A stretch of DNA of 64,000 bases from Amycolatopsis lexingtonensis (GCF_014873755.1 NZ_JADBEG010000001.1:6298501-6362500), one strand, 5' to 3'. Shown: positions 51,811 through 61,306, counted from the first letter of the stretch. Notes: a model not told the origin generated them from the letters alone. Program-made: numbers and translations.

Positions 51811-52740
51811 TCAGCTGATGACGGGCGGCACAGGCACGCACGGCGGCGTCTTGGCGTGTGCGGGGTCGAGCGCGTTGAGCACCAGCCCCGCGGCGACGGG
51901 GTCGTAGGTGATGCCGAGGTGGTCGGTGAAGTCGAGCCCGCAGACGTTCTGCAGCAGGATGTTCTTGACGTTCGGGGCTGCTTCGAGGAACGCGCTCGTG
52001 TACGGCGTGACGACGTCGTCGTACCGGGTCTGGATGACGGTGTACTGGATGCCGTCGACGGTCTCGCCCCCGGCGTTGAGGTCGGTGAGGAAGTCCGACC
52101 CGACGGCTTGCTCGTTGCACGCCTGGCAGACGGTCCCGAGCGCGGCGGGCACGCCGGGGATCATTTCGAGGGTGCTGAGCAGCCCGAAGAGATCGGTCCC
52201 GTGGTTCGACGGCGACAGCCCGACGAGCCGGCTGATCTTGCCGGCGCCGCCGAGGTACTTGATCCAGTACCGGACGTTCATCCCGCCCTGCGAGTGCCCG
52301 ACGACGTCGAGCTTCCGGGCCCCGGTGGCGCTGAGGACCTTGTCCCCGAAGGCGGCAAGCGCTTTCGTGGTGTCGGCGATCGGCCCGACGGTCTGCAGGA
52401 AGGTCCCGGGCGTCCCGCCGAAGTTCCCGGCGAAGACGCAGTACCCGGCGTTCGCGAGCTTCTGCGAGAGGTTGGCCCAGTTTTCGTAGGCGTTGGCGGT
52501 GGTCCCGTTGGAGAGCAGCACGGGATTCGGGTGTGCGGCGGAGGGCTTGCAGTTCCAGTCGTTCGCCCCGGGCGGCGCGATGGTGGGCGCCCCCAGCGAG
52601 TAGAGCGCGGCCGTGAGGATGTTCGGCTGCACGGGCCCGGTGGGTTCCCGTTCCGCGGCCTGTCCGGTCCCGGCCCCCAGTGCCAGCGCCGCCACCGTGG
52701 CGACGGCCGCCGTGAGCCACCTGCGCGTCGTTGCGCCCAT
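51811..52740 (-). CDS. Secreted lipase (alpha/beta hydrolase)
   Basis: A 309-residue exported esterase/lipase. A twin-arginine-like start (TTRRWLTAAVATVAALALG) forms a signal peptide to about residue 28. The nucleophile elbow is VVGHSQGGMNVRYW (GxSxG), the probable Asp is in QTRYDDVVTPY, and the His in FTDHLGITYDP. Paired cysteines (YCVFAG, TVCQACNEQ, NVCGLD) fit an extracellular protein. It resembles actinomycete lipases of the LipC/class 2 type. ATG 52740 is preferred because GAGAGG lies 8 bases upstream; GTG 52749 is too close to it. Confidence 0.9.
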   Translation of the reverse strand: MGATTRRWLTAAVATVAALALGAGTGQAAEREPTGPVQPNILTAALYSLGAPTIAPPGANDWNCKPSAAHPNPVLLSNGTTANAYENWANLSQKLANAGYCVFAGNFGGTPGTFLQTVGPIADTTKALAAFGDKVLSATGARKLDVVGHSQGGMNVRYWIKYLGGAGKISRLVGLSPSNHGTDLFGLLSTLEMIPGVPAALGTVCQACNEQAVGSDFLTDLNAGGETVDGIQYTVIQTRYDDVVTPYTSAFLEAAPNVKNILLQNVCGLDFTDHLGITYDPVAAGLVLNALDPAHAKTPPCVPVPPVIS

Positions 52741-52828
52741 CCGTTTCACCTCTCTGTGAACCGATGGTGATCCGCGTCACCACTGGGTTAACGCGCGGGT
52801 AACTTGTCTGGACACTCCCCCTTGTGGG

Positions 52829-53767
52829 TCATTTTCCTTCCGTCTTTTTGCTGGTAAGGGCTTCGCTGAAGTACGCGGCGAGCTTCTCGACGGCGGGATC
52901 GATGTACTCCTTCCGGTCGTAGAGGTCGACGTGGCTGGCGCCGTCGATCCAGTGGAGCTCCCGGGGACCGGTGGCGCGCTGGTGGACCTCGACGGCCATC
53001 CAGGACGTGACGGCGCGGCTGCCGACGATCTGCAGCAGCGGGCGCGGGGCGATGAGCGGGACGGCGCGGAAGGCGTCGAAAGCGGCCAGTTTGTCGACGC
53101 TCGGCCAGGTGAGGAACTTCGCGGAGCGGTCGTGCGCACCGCGCGGGGTGCAGTAGTACTCGAAGCCCTCGACGCCGTGCTGCCCGCCGAGCGCGCCGGC
53201 CTGCTCCGCGGTCTCGGGGAACATGGTCATGACGCCGGGATCTTCCCCGCGCGCCGCGGTGGTGCGAGCCTGCGCGGCGAGGTCGAGCAGCCCCTGGAAG
53301 ACGGCCGGGTCCTGGGTGCCGTCGGCGCCGTAACGGAACTGACGGGCGACGTCGACGCCGGAGACGGTGGCCACGGCCTTGACGCGGTGGTCACCCCCGG
53401 CCGCGGCCAGCGAGTAGCCGCCGGAGGCGCAGATGCCGAGCAGGCCGACGCGGTCGGCGTCGACGTCGTCGCGGGTCATGAGGAAGGAGACGGCGGCCTT
53501 GAAGTCCTCCACGCGCTGGGCGGGGTCCTCCAGCCCGCGGGGCAGGCCGCCGGACTCGCCCTGGTGAGCGGCGTCGAAGGCGAGGGTGACGAAGCCGCGT
53601 TCCGCCATCAGCTGCGCGTAGGTGCCGGCGGTCTGTTCCTTGACGCCGGTCCCGGGGTGCCCGACCACCAGTGCCGGCCACGGCCCGGAAGCCGGTGTGT
53701 CAGGGGTGTAGAGGTGGGCGGCGAGCGGGATGCCGGCGCTGTCGAAGCTGACGGTGGTCCTGGCCAT
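52829..53767 (-). CDS. Alpha/beta hydrolase (dienelactone hydrolase-like)
   Basis: A 312-residue cytoplasmic hydrolase. VVGHPGTGVKEQTAGTYAQL forms the oxyanion loop, LAFDAAHQGESGG precedes the nucleophile elbow LLGICASGGYSLAAAGG (Ser of GxCxSGG), the Asp strand is LLQIVGSRAVTSW and the His probably ASHVDLYD. The substrate is unknown. ATG 53767 follows GAGGAG. It is divergent from an XRE regulator, which probably controls it. Confidence 0.88.
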   Translation of the reverse strand: MARTTVSFDSAGIPLAAHLYTPDTPASGPWPALVVGHPGTGVKEQTAGTYAQLMAERGFVTLAFDAAHQGESGGLPRGLEDPAQRVEDFKAAVSFLMTRDDVDADRVGLLGICASGGYSLAAAGGDHRVKAVATVSGVDVARQFRYGADGTQDPAVFQGLLDLAAQARTTAARGEDPGVMTMFPETAEQAGALGGQHGVEGFEYYCTPRGAHDRSAKFLTWPSVDKLAAFDAFRAVPLIAPRPLLQIVGSRAVTSWMAVEVHQRATGPRELHWIDGASHVDLYDRKEYIDPAVEKLAAYFSEALTSKKTEGK

Positions 53768-53793
53768 GGTGGCGCTCCTCGAGACGGTGGTGA

Positions 53794-53808
53794 GTGGTGC
53801 TCCACCAC
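53794..53808. promoter_or_regulatory. Inverted repeat between hydrolase and XRE regulator
   Basis: GTGGTG and CACCAC arms with spacer CTC, in the 147-bp divergent gap, 27 bases upstream of the hydrolase start. It is a possible operator for the adjacent XRE protein. Arms are short and GC-rich, so chance is not excluded. Confidence 0.3.
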
Positions 53809-53914
53809 AGTCCGCCGGATCCCGGCCGGGCGGGAGAGACAGGTTTCTGCCGGGGAAAGGACTTGCCCCCCTTCACGTCCCCTGCATCAGCCGCGGCGGC
53901 GGGACACTGTGGAC

Positions 53915-54781
53915 ATGACGGCAGACTCCGACCCCCGCGCGCTGGGCGCGTTCCTCAAGGCCCGGCGGGCCCAGCTGACCCCGCAGGAGTGCGGCCTGCC
54001 CGAGCCGGATTCCGCGCGCCGGGTCGCCGGGCTGCGCCGCGAGGAGGTCGCCCGGCTCGCGTCGATCAGCGTGGACTACTACACCCGGCTGGAGCAGGGC
54101 CGCGTCCGGGCGTCCGCGCCCGTGCTGATCACCCTGGCCCGGGCCCTGCGGCTGGGCGACGACCAGCAGCGATACCTCTACGAGCTCGCCGGCCGGGCCG
54201 ACGCCCTGCCCCGCCGGCGGCGTTCCGCGCAGCGCCTGCGCCCGGCGATGCGCCGGCTGCTCGGCCAGCTCACCCGGACACCCGCGCTGGTTCTCGGCAA
54301 GCGCCTGGACGTCCTGGCCTGGAACCCGGCCGCCGCGGCCCTCTTCACCGACTTCGCCGCCCTCCCGGCGGACCGCCGCAACTACCTGCGGCTGCTGTTC
54401 ACGAACCCGGCTGTCCGGCAGCTGCACGAAGAGTGGGCCCACGACGCCCGGGAAGCCGTCGCCGCCCTGCGGATGGAGGCCGCGGCCGACCCCGACGACC
54501 CCGATCTCGCCCGCCTCGTCGGCGACCTGTCCGTCCAGGACCGGGACTTCCGCACCTGGTGGGCCGAACACCACGTCAACAGCGCGAGCTACGGCACCAA
54601 GCACTACCGCCACCCGGTGGTGGGCGAGCTGACGCTCGACTGCGACACCTGGGCCAGCCCCGACGGCTCCGGCCAGCGCCTCATGGTCCTGACCGCGGAG
54701 CCCGGCAGCCCCTCCCACGACGCCCTGCTGATCCTCACCTCGTGGACGGCGGAGCAGCCGAGCCCGGACCGGACGCGATGA
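53915..54781 (+). CDS. XRE regulator with MmyB-like ligand domain
   Basis: A 288-residue regulator. HTH at about 8-75 (LGAFLKARRAQLTPQECGLP, VAGLRREEVARLASISVDYY, RLEQGRVRASAPVLITLARA) and a PAS-like MmyB domain (VLGKRLDVLAWNPAAAALFT, AEHHVNSASYGTKHYRHPVV) that in homologues binds a small hydrophobic ligand. These regulators often repress an adjacent oxidoreductase or hydrolase, here the divergent gene at 52829. Its stop overlaps the next start (ATGA). Confidence 0.92.
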   Translation: MTADSDPRALGAFLKARRAQLTPQECGLPEPDSARRVAGLRREEVARLASISVDYYTRLEQGRVRASAPVLITLARALRLGDDQQRYLYELAGRADALPRRRRSAQRLRPAMRRLLGQLTRTPALVLGKRLDVLAWNPAAAALFTDFAALPADRRNYLRLLFTNPAVRQLHEEWAHDAREAVAALRMEAAADPDDPDLARLVGDLSVQDRDFRTWWAEHHVNSASYGTKHYRHPVVGELTLDCDTWASPDGSGQRLMVLTAEPGSPSHDALLILTSWTAEQPSPDRTR

Positions 54782-55135
54782 CCGGGTGGCGACCCGAAGA
54801 CCTGGCGCTGCTGACCGGCGCGGAGTCCCTGGTCCTGACCGCCGGCGGCGAGGGCGGCGGCGTGGAGCTCGGGATGGTCCTGGTCCGCGGTGAGCTGTAC
54901 GTCCGCGCGTACCGCGGGGGCCGGATCCCGCTGGTACCAGGCGGCACGGGAGCACGGCCACGGCCGGATCCGGCTGGGGAACGTCACCCGCGACGTCGCC
55001 CTGGAAACACCGGTCGACGAGCCCGCGGCGGAAATCGACGCCGCCTACCGGCGCATGTACGGGCAAGCGGCCGGCTCGCTGGTCGCGAGCCCGGCGGCCC
55101 ACGCCGCGACGGTCCGGATAGTTCCGGCGGGGTGA
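54778..55135 (+). pseudogene. DUF2255 gene with a frameshift
   Basis: The first frame (ATG 54778, coupled to the XRE stop) reads MTGWRPEDLALLTGAESLVL up to LVRGELYVRAYRGG. The rest of the DUF2255 domain (SRWYQAAREHGHGRIRLGNV, then DAAYRRMYGQ and ATVRIVPAG, stop at 55135) is in the next frame. One extra base near 54911-54925 (region CGCGGGGGCCGGATCCCG) accounts for it. All family positions are otherwise kept, so the break is recent or is a sequencing artefact. DUF2255 function is unknown. Confidence 0.75.
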
Positions 55136-55154
55136 CCCCGCCGGAACGATCCGG

Positions 55155-56312
55155 TCAGCCCTTGAGCAGGGCGCGGGCCATGACGACCTTCTGGATCTGG
55201 TTGGTGCCTTCGTAGATCTGGGTGATCTTCGCGTCGCGCATCATGCGCTCCACCGGGAAGTCGCGGGTGTAGCCGGCGCCGCCGAAGAGCTGGACCGCGT
55301 CCGTCGTGACCTCCATCGCGATGTCCGACGCGTACGCCTTCGCCGCTGAGGCCATGAAGCCCGCGCGCTTGTCGCCGCGCTCGGAAGCCGCCGCCGAGGC
55401 GTAGACCAGGTGGCGGGCCGCTTCGATCTTGGTGCCCATGTCGGCCAGCATGAACTGGACGCCCTGGAACTCCGCGATCGCCTTGCCGAACTGCTTGCGG
55501 TCCTTCACGTATGCCACGGCCGCGTCGAGGGCGCCCTGGGCGATGCCCAGTGCCTGGGCGCCGATCGTCGGGCGGGTGTGGTCGAGGGTGCGCAGGGCCG
55601 TCTTCAGGCCGGTGCCCGGCTCGCCGATGATGCGGTCCTCGGGGATCGTGCAGTTCTCGAAGTAGATCTCGCGCGTCGGCGAACCCTTGATGCCGAGCTT
55701 CTTCTCCTTCGGGCCCACCGAGAAGCCCGGGTCGTCCTTGTGCACGACGAACGCCGAGATGCCGTTGGCCTTCTTCTCCGCGTCCGGGTCGGTCACGGCC
55801 ATCACCGTGTACCAGGAGGACTCGCCCGCGTTCGTGATCCAGCACTTGGTGCCGTTGAGCACCCAGTGGTCGCCGTCGAGCCGGGCGCGCGTGCGCATCG
55901 ACGCGGTGTCCGAGCCCGCTTCGCGCTCCGAAAGCGCGTACGACGCCGAAGCCTCGCCCGACGCGATCGAGGGCAGCACCAGCTTCTTCACGCTCTCCGA
56001 GCCGGACAGGATGATCGGCTGCGTGCCGAGCTTGTTCACCGCCGGGATCAGCGACGCCGACGCGTCGACCCGCGCGACCTCTTCGATCACGATGCAGGCG
56101 CCGACGGCGTCCGCGCCCTGGCCGTCGTACTCCTCGCCGATGTGGACGGCGTTGAAGCCCGACTTGACCAGCGCGTTGTACGCCTCGATCGGGTAGCGCT
56201 CGTTCTCGTCGACCTCGGCCGCGTACGGCGCGATCTCCTTCTCGGCCAGAGCCCGGACCGCGGCCCGCAGCTCCTCGTGCTCCTCGGCAAGCTGGTACAG
56301 GCCGTCGGTCAC
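55155..56312 (-). CDS. fadE25: Acyl-CoA dehydrogenase (FadE25-like)
   Basis: A 385-residue flavoenzyme for alpha,beta-dehydrogenation of acyl-CoA. ALSEREAGSDTASMRTRARL and the NGTKCWITNAG block are the FAD/substrate signatures. The catalytic Glu is in IYEGTNQIQKVVMARALL near the C-terminus, and QLFGGAGYTRDFPVERMMRD is the second family motif. Its location near purE and purK matches Rv3274c (fadE25). GTG start 56312. It is divergent from an acyl-CoA ligase gene, suggesting joint fatty-acid use. Confidence 0.93.
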   Translation of the reverse strand: MTDGLYQLAEEHEELRAAVRALAEKEIAPYAAEVDENERYPIEAYNALVKSGFNAVHIGEEYDGQGADAVGACIVIEEVARVDASASLIPAVNKLGTQPIILSGSESVKKLVLPSIASGEASASYALSEREAGSDTASMRTRARLDGDHWVLNGTKCWITNAGESSWYTVMAVTDPDAEKKANGISAFVVHKDDPGFSVGPKEKKLGIKGSPTREIYFENCTIPEDRIIGEPGTGLKTALRTLDHTRPTIGAQALGIAQGALDAAVAYVKDRKQFGKAIAEFQGVQFMLADMGTKIEAARHLVYASAAASERGDKRAGFMASAAKAYASDIAMEVTTDAVQLFGGAGYTRDFPVERMMRDAKITQIYEGTNQIQKVVMARALLKG

Positions 56313-56426
56313 TTCGGGTCACCTTCTCTGCAACGTCGGAAGAGTTCTGTCGATGTTAGCGCTCGTTCACAGCAGGTGGCGCCCTCGTCCTTGTGTCGTT
56401 GACCGCAGAATTCGTATGGTCGAGTG

Positions 56427-58085
56427 ATGCCGCTCACCGCGCCGACGACGCCGCCCGGTTTGCCCGCCTCCCTCGACTACCCCGAAGTCCCCGTGGGTTC
56501 GATCCTCGCCGCGGGCGCCGCCCGCTGGGGCGACCGGATCGCCTTCGAGCACGAAGGCCGCACCCTCACCTTCACCGAGACGTGGCACGCCGCGTGCCGG
56601 TTCGCGCACGCGCTCCGGGCCCGCGGCATCGGCCGCGGCGACGTCGTGGCGCTGCACCTGCCGAACTGCCTCGCGTTCCCGGTCGCCTACTACGGGACGC
56701 TGCTGGCCGGCGCCACCTTCAGCCCGGCGAACCCGCTGCTCCCGCCGGACGACCTCGCCTTCCAGCTCGCCGACTGCGAGGCCGCGGCCGTGGTGACGTT
56801 CGGCCCGGTCGCGGGCGCGCTGGCGAGCGTCGCCGACCGCGTCCCGGTGCGGCTGACGGTCGTCGTCGCCCCCGCCGGCGACCTGGCCGAGGGCGCCGTC
56901 GAGTTCGAGGCGTTCCAGGACGGCCGGCCCGCGACGCGTCCCGAGGTGGACATCGACGTCCACGAAGACCTCGCGCACCTGGCCTACACCGGCGGCACCA
57001 CGGGCCGTTCGAAGGGCGTGCGGCTCACGCACCGCAACGTCGTCGTCAACACCCTCCAGCACGCCTGCTGGGGCTCCGGCTCGGTGCCGGCGCTGGACGC
57101 GCGGGGCGACATCACCCTCGACCAGATCGGCAGCGAGGAGGAGTGGGCGACGCGCCTGGGCACCGGCGTCGCGATCAACCTGACGCCGTGGTTCCACGCG
57201 ATGGGCATCATCGGCGGCCTGAACGCGGCGGTCCTCGCGGGCACGACGATCGTCCTGCACACGCGCTTCGACCCGGCGGCGTACGTCGCCGACGCCGAAC
57301 GGCTGCGCATCACGGGCATCGGCGGCGCCCCGGCACTGTTCGCCGCGCTGCTCGCGACGCCGTCGTTCCACACCGCCGACCTGTCGTCGGTCCGCTCGAT
57401 CGGTTCGGGCGCGGCGCCGATGAACCACGCGATGATCACCGCGCTGCGCGAGCGCTTCCCCGGCGTCGTCGTCAGCGAGGGCTACGGCCTCACCGAAGCG
57501 ACGATGGGCGCGGTGATTTCGCCGACGTACCAGTCGGGAACGCGCAAGGTCGGCTCCGTGGGCGTCCCGATCTTCGACACGGAGGTCAAGATCGTCGCGG
57601 CCGAAGGCGGCGAAGACCCGCTCCCGGCGGGCGAGAAGGGCGAGGTCTGCCTCCGCGGCCCGCAGATCATGCAGGGCTACCGCAACCGCCCCCAGGAGAC
57701 GGCGGACGCCCTGGTCGACGGCTGGCTCCACACGGGCGACATCGGCATCCTCGACACCGACGGCTACCTCTCCATCGTAGACCGCAAGAAGGACATGCTG
57801 CTGTACAAGGGATACAACGTCTTCCCCCGCGAGCTCGAGGAACTGCTGGTGACGATGCCCGGTGTGGCGGCGGCCGCGGTGGTCGGCCGCCCGGACACCG
57901 AGGTCGGCGAGCTGCCGGTGGCGTTCGTGGTGCCGCGCGGGCCGCTGGACGCGGACGAGCTGATGGCCGCGGTCAACGAGAAGGTGCTGCCGTACAAGCG
58001 GTTGCGGGAAGTGCACGTGGTCGAGCAGATCCCGGTGTCCGCGGCGGGGAAGGTGCTGAAGCGGCAGCTGCGGGAACAGCTGTGA
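56427..58085 (+). CDS. Long-chain fatty-acid-CoA ligase (AMP-binding)
   Basis: A 552-residue adenylate-forming enzyme. P-loop-like YTGGTTGRSKGVRLTHRN (about 191-208), YGLTEATMGAVISP (A5), LHTGDIGILDTDGYLSIVDR (A7/A8) and the catalytic Lys in PVSAAGKVLKRQLRE (A10). It activates a carboxylic acid to acyl-CoA; chain length is not readable. ATG 56427, one codon after an in-frame GTG. It is divergent from fadE25, so both may be expressed for beta-oxidation. Confidence 0.92.
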   Translation: MPLTAPTTPPGLPASLDYPEVPVGSILAAGAARWGDRIAFEHEGRTLTFTETWHAACRFAHALRARGIGRGDVVALHLPNCLAFPVAYYGTLLAGATFSPANPLLPPDDLAFQLADCEAAAVVTFGPVAGALASVADRVPVRLTVVVAPAGDLAEGAVEFEAFQDGRPATRPEVDIDVHEDLAHLAYTGGTTGRSKGVRLTHRNVVVNTLQHACWGSGSVPALDARGDITLDQIGSEEEWATRLGTGVAINLTPWFHAMGIIGGLNAAVLAGTTIVLHTRFDPAAYVADAERLRITGIGGAPALFAALLATPSFHTADLSSVRSIGSGAAPMNHAMITALRERFPGVVVSEGYGLTEATMGAVISPTYQSGTRKVGSVGVPIFDTEVKIVAAEGGEDPLPAGEKGEVCLRGPQIMQGYRNRPQETADALVDGWLHTGDIGILDTDGYLSIVDRKKDMLLYKGYNVFPRELEELLVTMPGVAAAAVVGRPDTEVGELPVAFVVPRGPLDADELMAAVNEKVLPYKRLREVHVVEQIPVSAAGKVLKRQLREQL

Positions 58086-58229
58086 GGTAACCGGGCAATA
58101 TCGAATACGCATCGGACCGCGGGCGGCGTAACGAAATCCGGGCGGATCACGAAGCGCTTCCGAAGCTGTGGCGAACTCCTTATCATGGCGGGGATCGCCA
58201 CACAGTGGTCCGCCGGCCGGGGGAATTGC

Positions 58230-60791
58230 ATGGAGCAGAAGTTCACGGCAACCAGTCTGCCCGCGGCCGTGCGCTGGCTTTTCGAAACCAACGGCTACGA
58301 CGTCAGCGGTCCCGTCGAGCGCGGCGGCGTCGAAGTCGAGCTCGTCGCGACCCAGCTGTCGGGCTTCAGCGAGCAGAACGTCTACATCGAGCCCACGGTC
58401 CAGCAGGTGGACGACACGATGTACGACGGGTACCTCGCCAAGCTGACGCCGTTCCGCAACGAGCCCGGCGCGCAGCGGATGATCATTTCCCCGACGGGAT
58501 TCGCGCCGGGTGTCAAAGAACGAGCCGGTGCCGAGGGAATTCTCACCTTCACCTACGACGAGCTCTTCGCGAACTTCGAACGAGTTCAACCCTATTTGTC
58601 GTACATCCTGGGCGATTCACGTCAGGCCAAGACCCTGCAGGCGCTCGACGAAGTCTACGAAGAGCCCAACTTCGACGACAAGTACGGGAACCAGTGGGCG
58701 ACGCGCCACCTCAGCGAGTGGCTCTACGACGAGGACAAGGACCGGTCCTGGCTGATCATCGTCGGTGAGTACGGCACCGGCAAGACCGCGTTGACCGAGG
58801 TGCTGCAGAAGCGCTGGGCCGAGCTGTACCAGCAGGGCCTCAGCCCGCGCCTGCCGTTCCGGATCGAGCTGCGGGACTTCGCGAAGCAGTTCGACTCCCG
58901 CGGCTTGCTGCACCACTTCCTCGACCGGAACGAACTGACCCACCTCCCGGTTTCCTTCGTCGAAAGCATGATCTCCAACGGCCGCGTCGTGCTCCTGCTG
59001 GACGGCTACGACGAGATGGCCCAGTACCTGAACGTGCGCGAGCGGCGCGCGTGCTTGGAGGCGCTCGCGGACCTGGCGAGCAACGGGGCGAAAGGGATCT
59101 TGACGAGCCGCCCCAACTACTTCACGGAAGCCGAAGAGCTGCGGGTGTTCGAAGTCCTGTACCAGAAGCTGGGCGGGTCACACCGCCCGATGGACGTGCT
59201 GGACCGCGCCGTCGTCGAGCAAGAGCGCGAGGTCGACTCGCTGCTGGAGCGCTTCGTGCTCAACCGCGTGGAACGCAGCTTGCGGGACCTGACGTACGAA
59301 CAGACCATCGAACTGGTGCGCAGGCGCCTGAAAGACGACCCCGAGGGCGCCGACGTGGTCACCGGGCTGCTGTCGAAGGTCTTCCGCAACGAAGAGGACC
59401 GGAACGTATCGCTGTCCGGGAAGCCGGTGATCATCACCTACCTCCTCGACGTCGTCGAAGAACTGAAGAAGGACGACAACGAAGACCTCGAACGGAAGAT
59501 GTCCGAGTGGGACATCTACAACCTGATCGTGAACAAGCTCATGCTCCGCGACTGGGCGCGGACAGCGACCCTGTTCCCGACGGAGCGGCTTCTCTTCCTC
59601 CAGAAACTCGCCCTGCACACGTCGACGAGCCAGCAAAAGAGCGTCAACGAAGCCAACTTCCGCGAAGTCGTCCGAACGGTGTTCGAGTCGAAGATGACGA
59701 GGAAGCGCATCGAAGGCGTCACCGATGCGGAAGATTCCCTCTTCGACGACCTGCGGTCCTCCACCACGCTCACGAGAAGCACCGACAAAACCACCGCGCG
59801 GTGGCAGTTTTCCCACAACTCGCTGCGCGAGTTCCTGCTGGCCGGCTACCTCATCGACTGCCTCGTCGACGGCAAGCCGGAGCCGCGGTCCGTCCCGGTG
59901 ACCGACACCATGATCACCTTCGTCAACTCGATGCCGGAGGAGAAGCTGCAAGAGGCCTACACGCAGCTCTCCGCCCTCTGGCCGTCGCGGAAGATGCACA
60001 AGGGCATCGATCAGATGCTCACGCTGCTCTGGGGCGCGAAGCGGCACAACGAACGCAAGAACCGAAGCGTCCCCGCCAGCCTGCGCGACCTCATCGGCGA
60101 CAGCTTCGACCTCTCGAACTGCACGCTGACCGGCGTCAGCTTCAGTTCAGGGGACCACGTCGACCTGCGCGGCCTGAACGCGTCGAGCAGCATCATGACC
60201 GACACCGTCTTCACCGGTGTGGATCTGACCGGGTCGAACTTCTCCGAATCCGCGATCGACGCGTGCGTGCTCTCGAACGCCGACGTGACCGGCGCGGACT
60301 TCTCAAACCTCCTGATGCTGGACACGGAGATCACCGGGCTGGTGTGCACCGGAGCCGACTTCACCAACCTCGCCAAGGACTCGACGGCGCTGCTGAAGGT
60401 CGGGAAAGACCTCCACGTGCTCGACGCGACCAGGCTCCGGGGCTACCTGAAGCGGCGGGGTGCGATCACCGACCCCGTCAACCCGTACTTCATGTTCTGC
60501 CTGGACCAGAACTTCGACATCTGCGAGAAGATCTGCCGCGTCCTGCTGGACGGCGCGTGGCACCAGCGCCTCGGTTTGGAGCAGCGCGGCGCGTCCGAAC
60601 GGAACGTCAAACTGGCCAAGAAGTTCGTCCAGTTCCTGATCTCCGTCGGGCACGTCCAGATCAAGAACGGCACCGGCGGAAAGCTCATCGGCACCACGCA
60701 GAGCGGTCGCCCGGTCGTGGCCCGGCTGAGCGAGAACGCCCACATCGACGAGACGCTGCTGCCCTTCTTCGAGGAGAACTTGCGCCAGTAG
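58230..60791 (+). CDS. NACHT-domain STAND NTPase with pentapeptide repeats (probable anti-phage protein)
   Basis: An 853-residue protein. Residues 1-115 resemble a Mrr-type nuclease fold (VRWLFETNGYDVSG, then GGVEVELVAT), but where ExK would be expected it has VYIEPTVQ, so the active site looks degenerate. The NACHT NTPase has Walker A GEYGTGKT (179-186), Walker B VVLLLDGYDEM (253-263) and the sensor LTSRPNYF (291-298). FSHNSLREFLLAGYL (527-541) is the STAND winged-helix end. Residues 626-715 are pentapeptide repeats (FTGVDLTGSN, ADVTGADFSN); the last 135 residues are a novel helical domain. ATG 58230 follows GGGGGA. It is a single-gene unit with AT-richer codons between housekeeping genes, as in bacterial NACHT defence genes. 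Confidence 0.85.
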   Translation: MEQKFTATSLPAAVRWLFETNGYDVSGPVERGGVEVELVATQLSGFSEQNVYIEPTVQQVDDTMYDGYLAKLTPFRNEPGAQRMIISPTGFAPGVKERAGAEGILTFTYDELFANFERVQPYLSYILGDSRQAKTLQALDEVYEEPNFDDKYGNQWATRHLSEWLYDEDKDRSWLIIVGEYGTGKTALTEVLQKRWAELYQQGLSPRLPFRIELRDFAKQFDSRGLLHHFLDRNELTHLPVSFVESMISNGRVVLLLDGYDEMAQYLNVRERRACLEALADLASNGAKGILTSRPNYFTEAEELRVFEVLYQKLGGSHRPMDVLDRAVVEQEREVDSLLERFVLNRVERSLRDLTYEQTIELVRRRLKDDPEGADVVTGLLSKVFRNEEDRNVSLSGKPVIITYLLDVVEELKKDDNEDLERKMSEWDIYNLIVNKLMLRDWARTATLFPTERLLFLQKLALHTSTSQQKSVNEANFREVVRTVFESKMTRKRIEGVTDAEDSLFDDLRSSTTLTRSTDKTTARWQFSHNSLREFLLAGYLIDCLVDGKPEPRSVPVTDTMITFVNSMPEEKLQEAYTQLSALWPSRKMHKGIDQMLTLLWGAKRHNERKNRSVPASLRDLIGDSFDLSNCTLTGVSFSSGDHVDLRGLNASSSIMTDTVFTGVDLTGSNFSESAIDACVLSNADVTGADFSNLLMLDTEITGLVCTGADFTNLAKDSTALLKVGKDLHVLDATRLRGYLKRRGAITDPVNPYFMFCLDQNFDICEKICRVLLDGAWHQRLGLEQRGASERNVKLAKKFVQFLISVGHVQIKNGTGGKLIGTTQSGRPVVARLSENAHIDETLLPFFEENLRQ

Positions 60792-60794
60792 GAC

Positions 60795-61292
60795 TCAGTG
60801 GCCGGTCTTCGCGCGCAGGGCCGCGTCCTTGTCCAGGACCAGCTTCTCCAGGTCCTGCTGGAACTTCGCCATCTTCGAGCGCAGGCCTTCGTCGGACGCC
60901 GCCAGGATGCGGACGGCCAGGAGGCCCGCGTTGCGGGCGCCGCCCACCGAGACCGTCGCCACCGGGACGCCGGCCGGCATCTGGACGATCGACAGGAGGG
61001 AGTCCATGCCGTCCAGGTACTTCAGGGGGACCGGGACGCCGATCACCGGGAGGACCGTGGCCGAGGCGACCATGCCCGGGAGGTGGGCCGCGCCGCCCGC
61101 GCCCGCGATGATCACGCGGATGCCGCGGGCCACCGCCGAGGTCGCGTAGTCCAGCATGCGCTGGGGCGTCCGGTGCGCCGAGTAGACGCCGACCTCGTAC
61201 TCGACGCCGAACTCGTCCAGCGCCGCGCCGGCCGCCTCGAGGGTCGGCCAGTCCGAGTCGCTGCCCATGATCACGCCCACCTGCGGCGCCAT
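60795..61292 (-). CDS. purE: N5-carboxyaminoimidazole ribonucleotide mutase
   Basis: A 165-residue class I PurE that converts N5-CAIR to CAIR in purine synthesis. [18 protein letters not shown] at the N-terminus, the active-site [11 protein letters not shown], and [20 protein letters not shown] are diagnostic. ATG 61292; a GTG at 61301 would add three residues. It follows purK by 14 bases in the same operon. Its stop is three bases from the NACHT stop (convergent). Confidence 0.95.
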   Translation of the reverse strand: MAPQVGVIMGSDSDWPTLEAAGAALDEFGVEYEVGVYSAHRTPQRMLDYATSAVARGIRVIIAGAGGAAHLPGMVASATVLPVIGVPVPLKYLDGMDSLLSIVQMPAGVPVATVSVGGARNAGLLAVRILAASDEGLRSKMAKFQQDLEKLVLDKDAALRAKTGH

Positions 61293-61306
61293 ACCCGTCA
61301 CTCCCG

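Noticed and set aside
58230..58575. Active restriction-type nuclease at the N-terminus of the NACHT protein
   Set aside because: The fold is suggestive, but the lysine of the PD-(D/E)xK motif is not visible (VYIEPT), so nuclease activity is not claimed.
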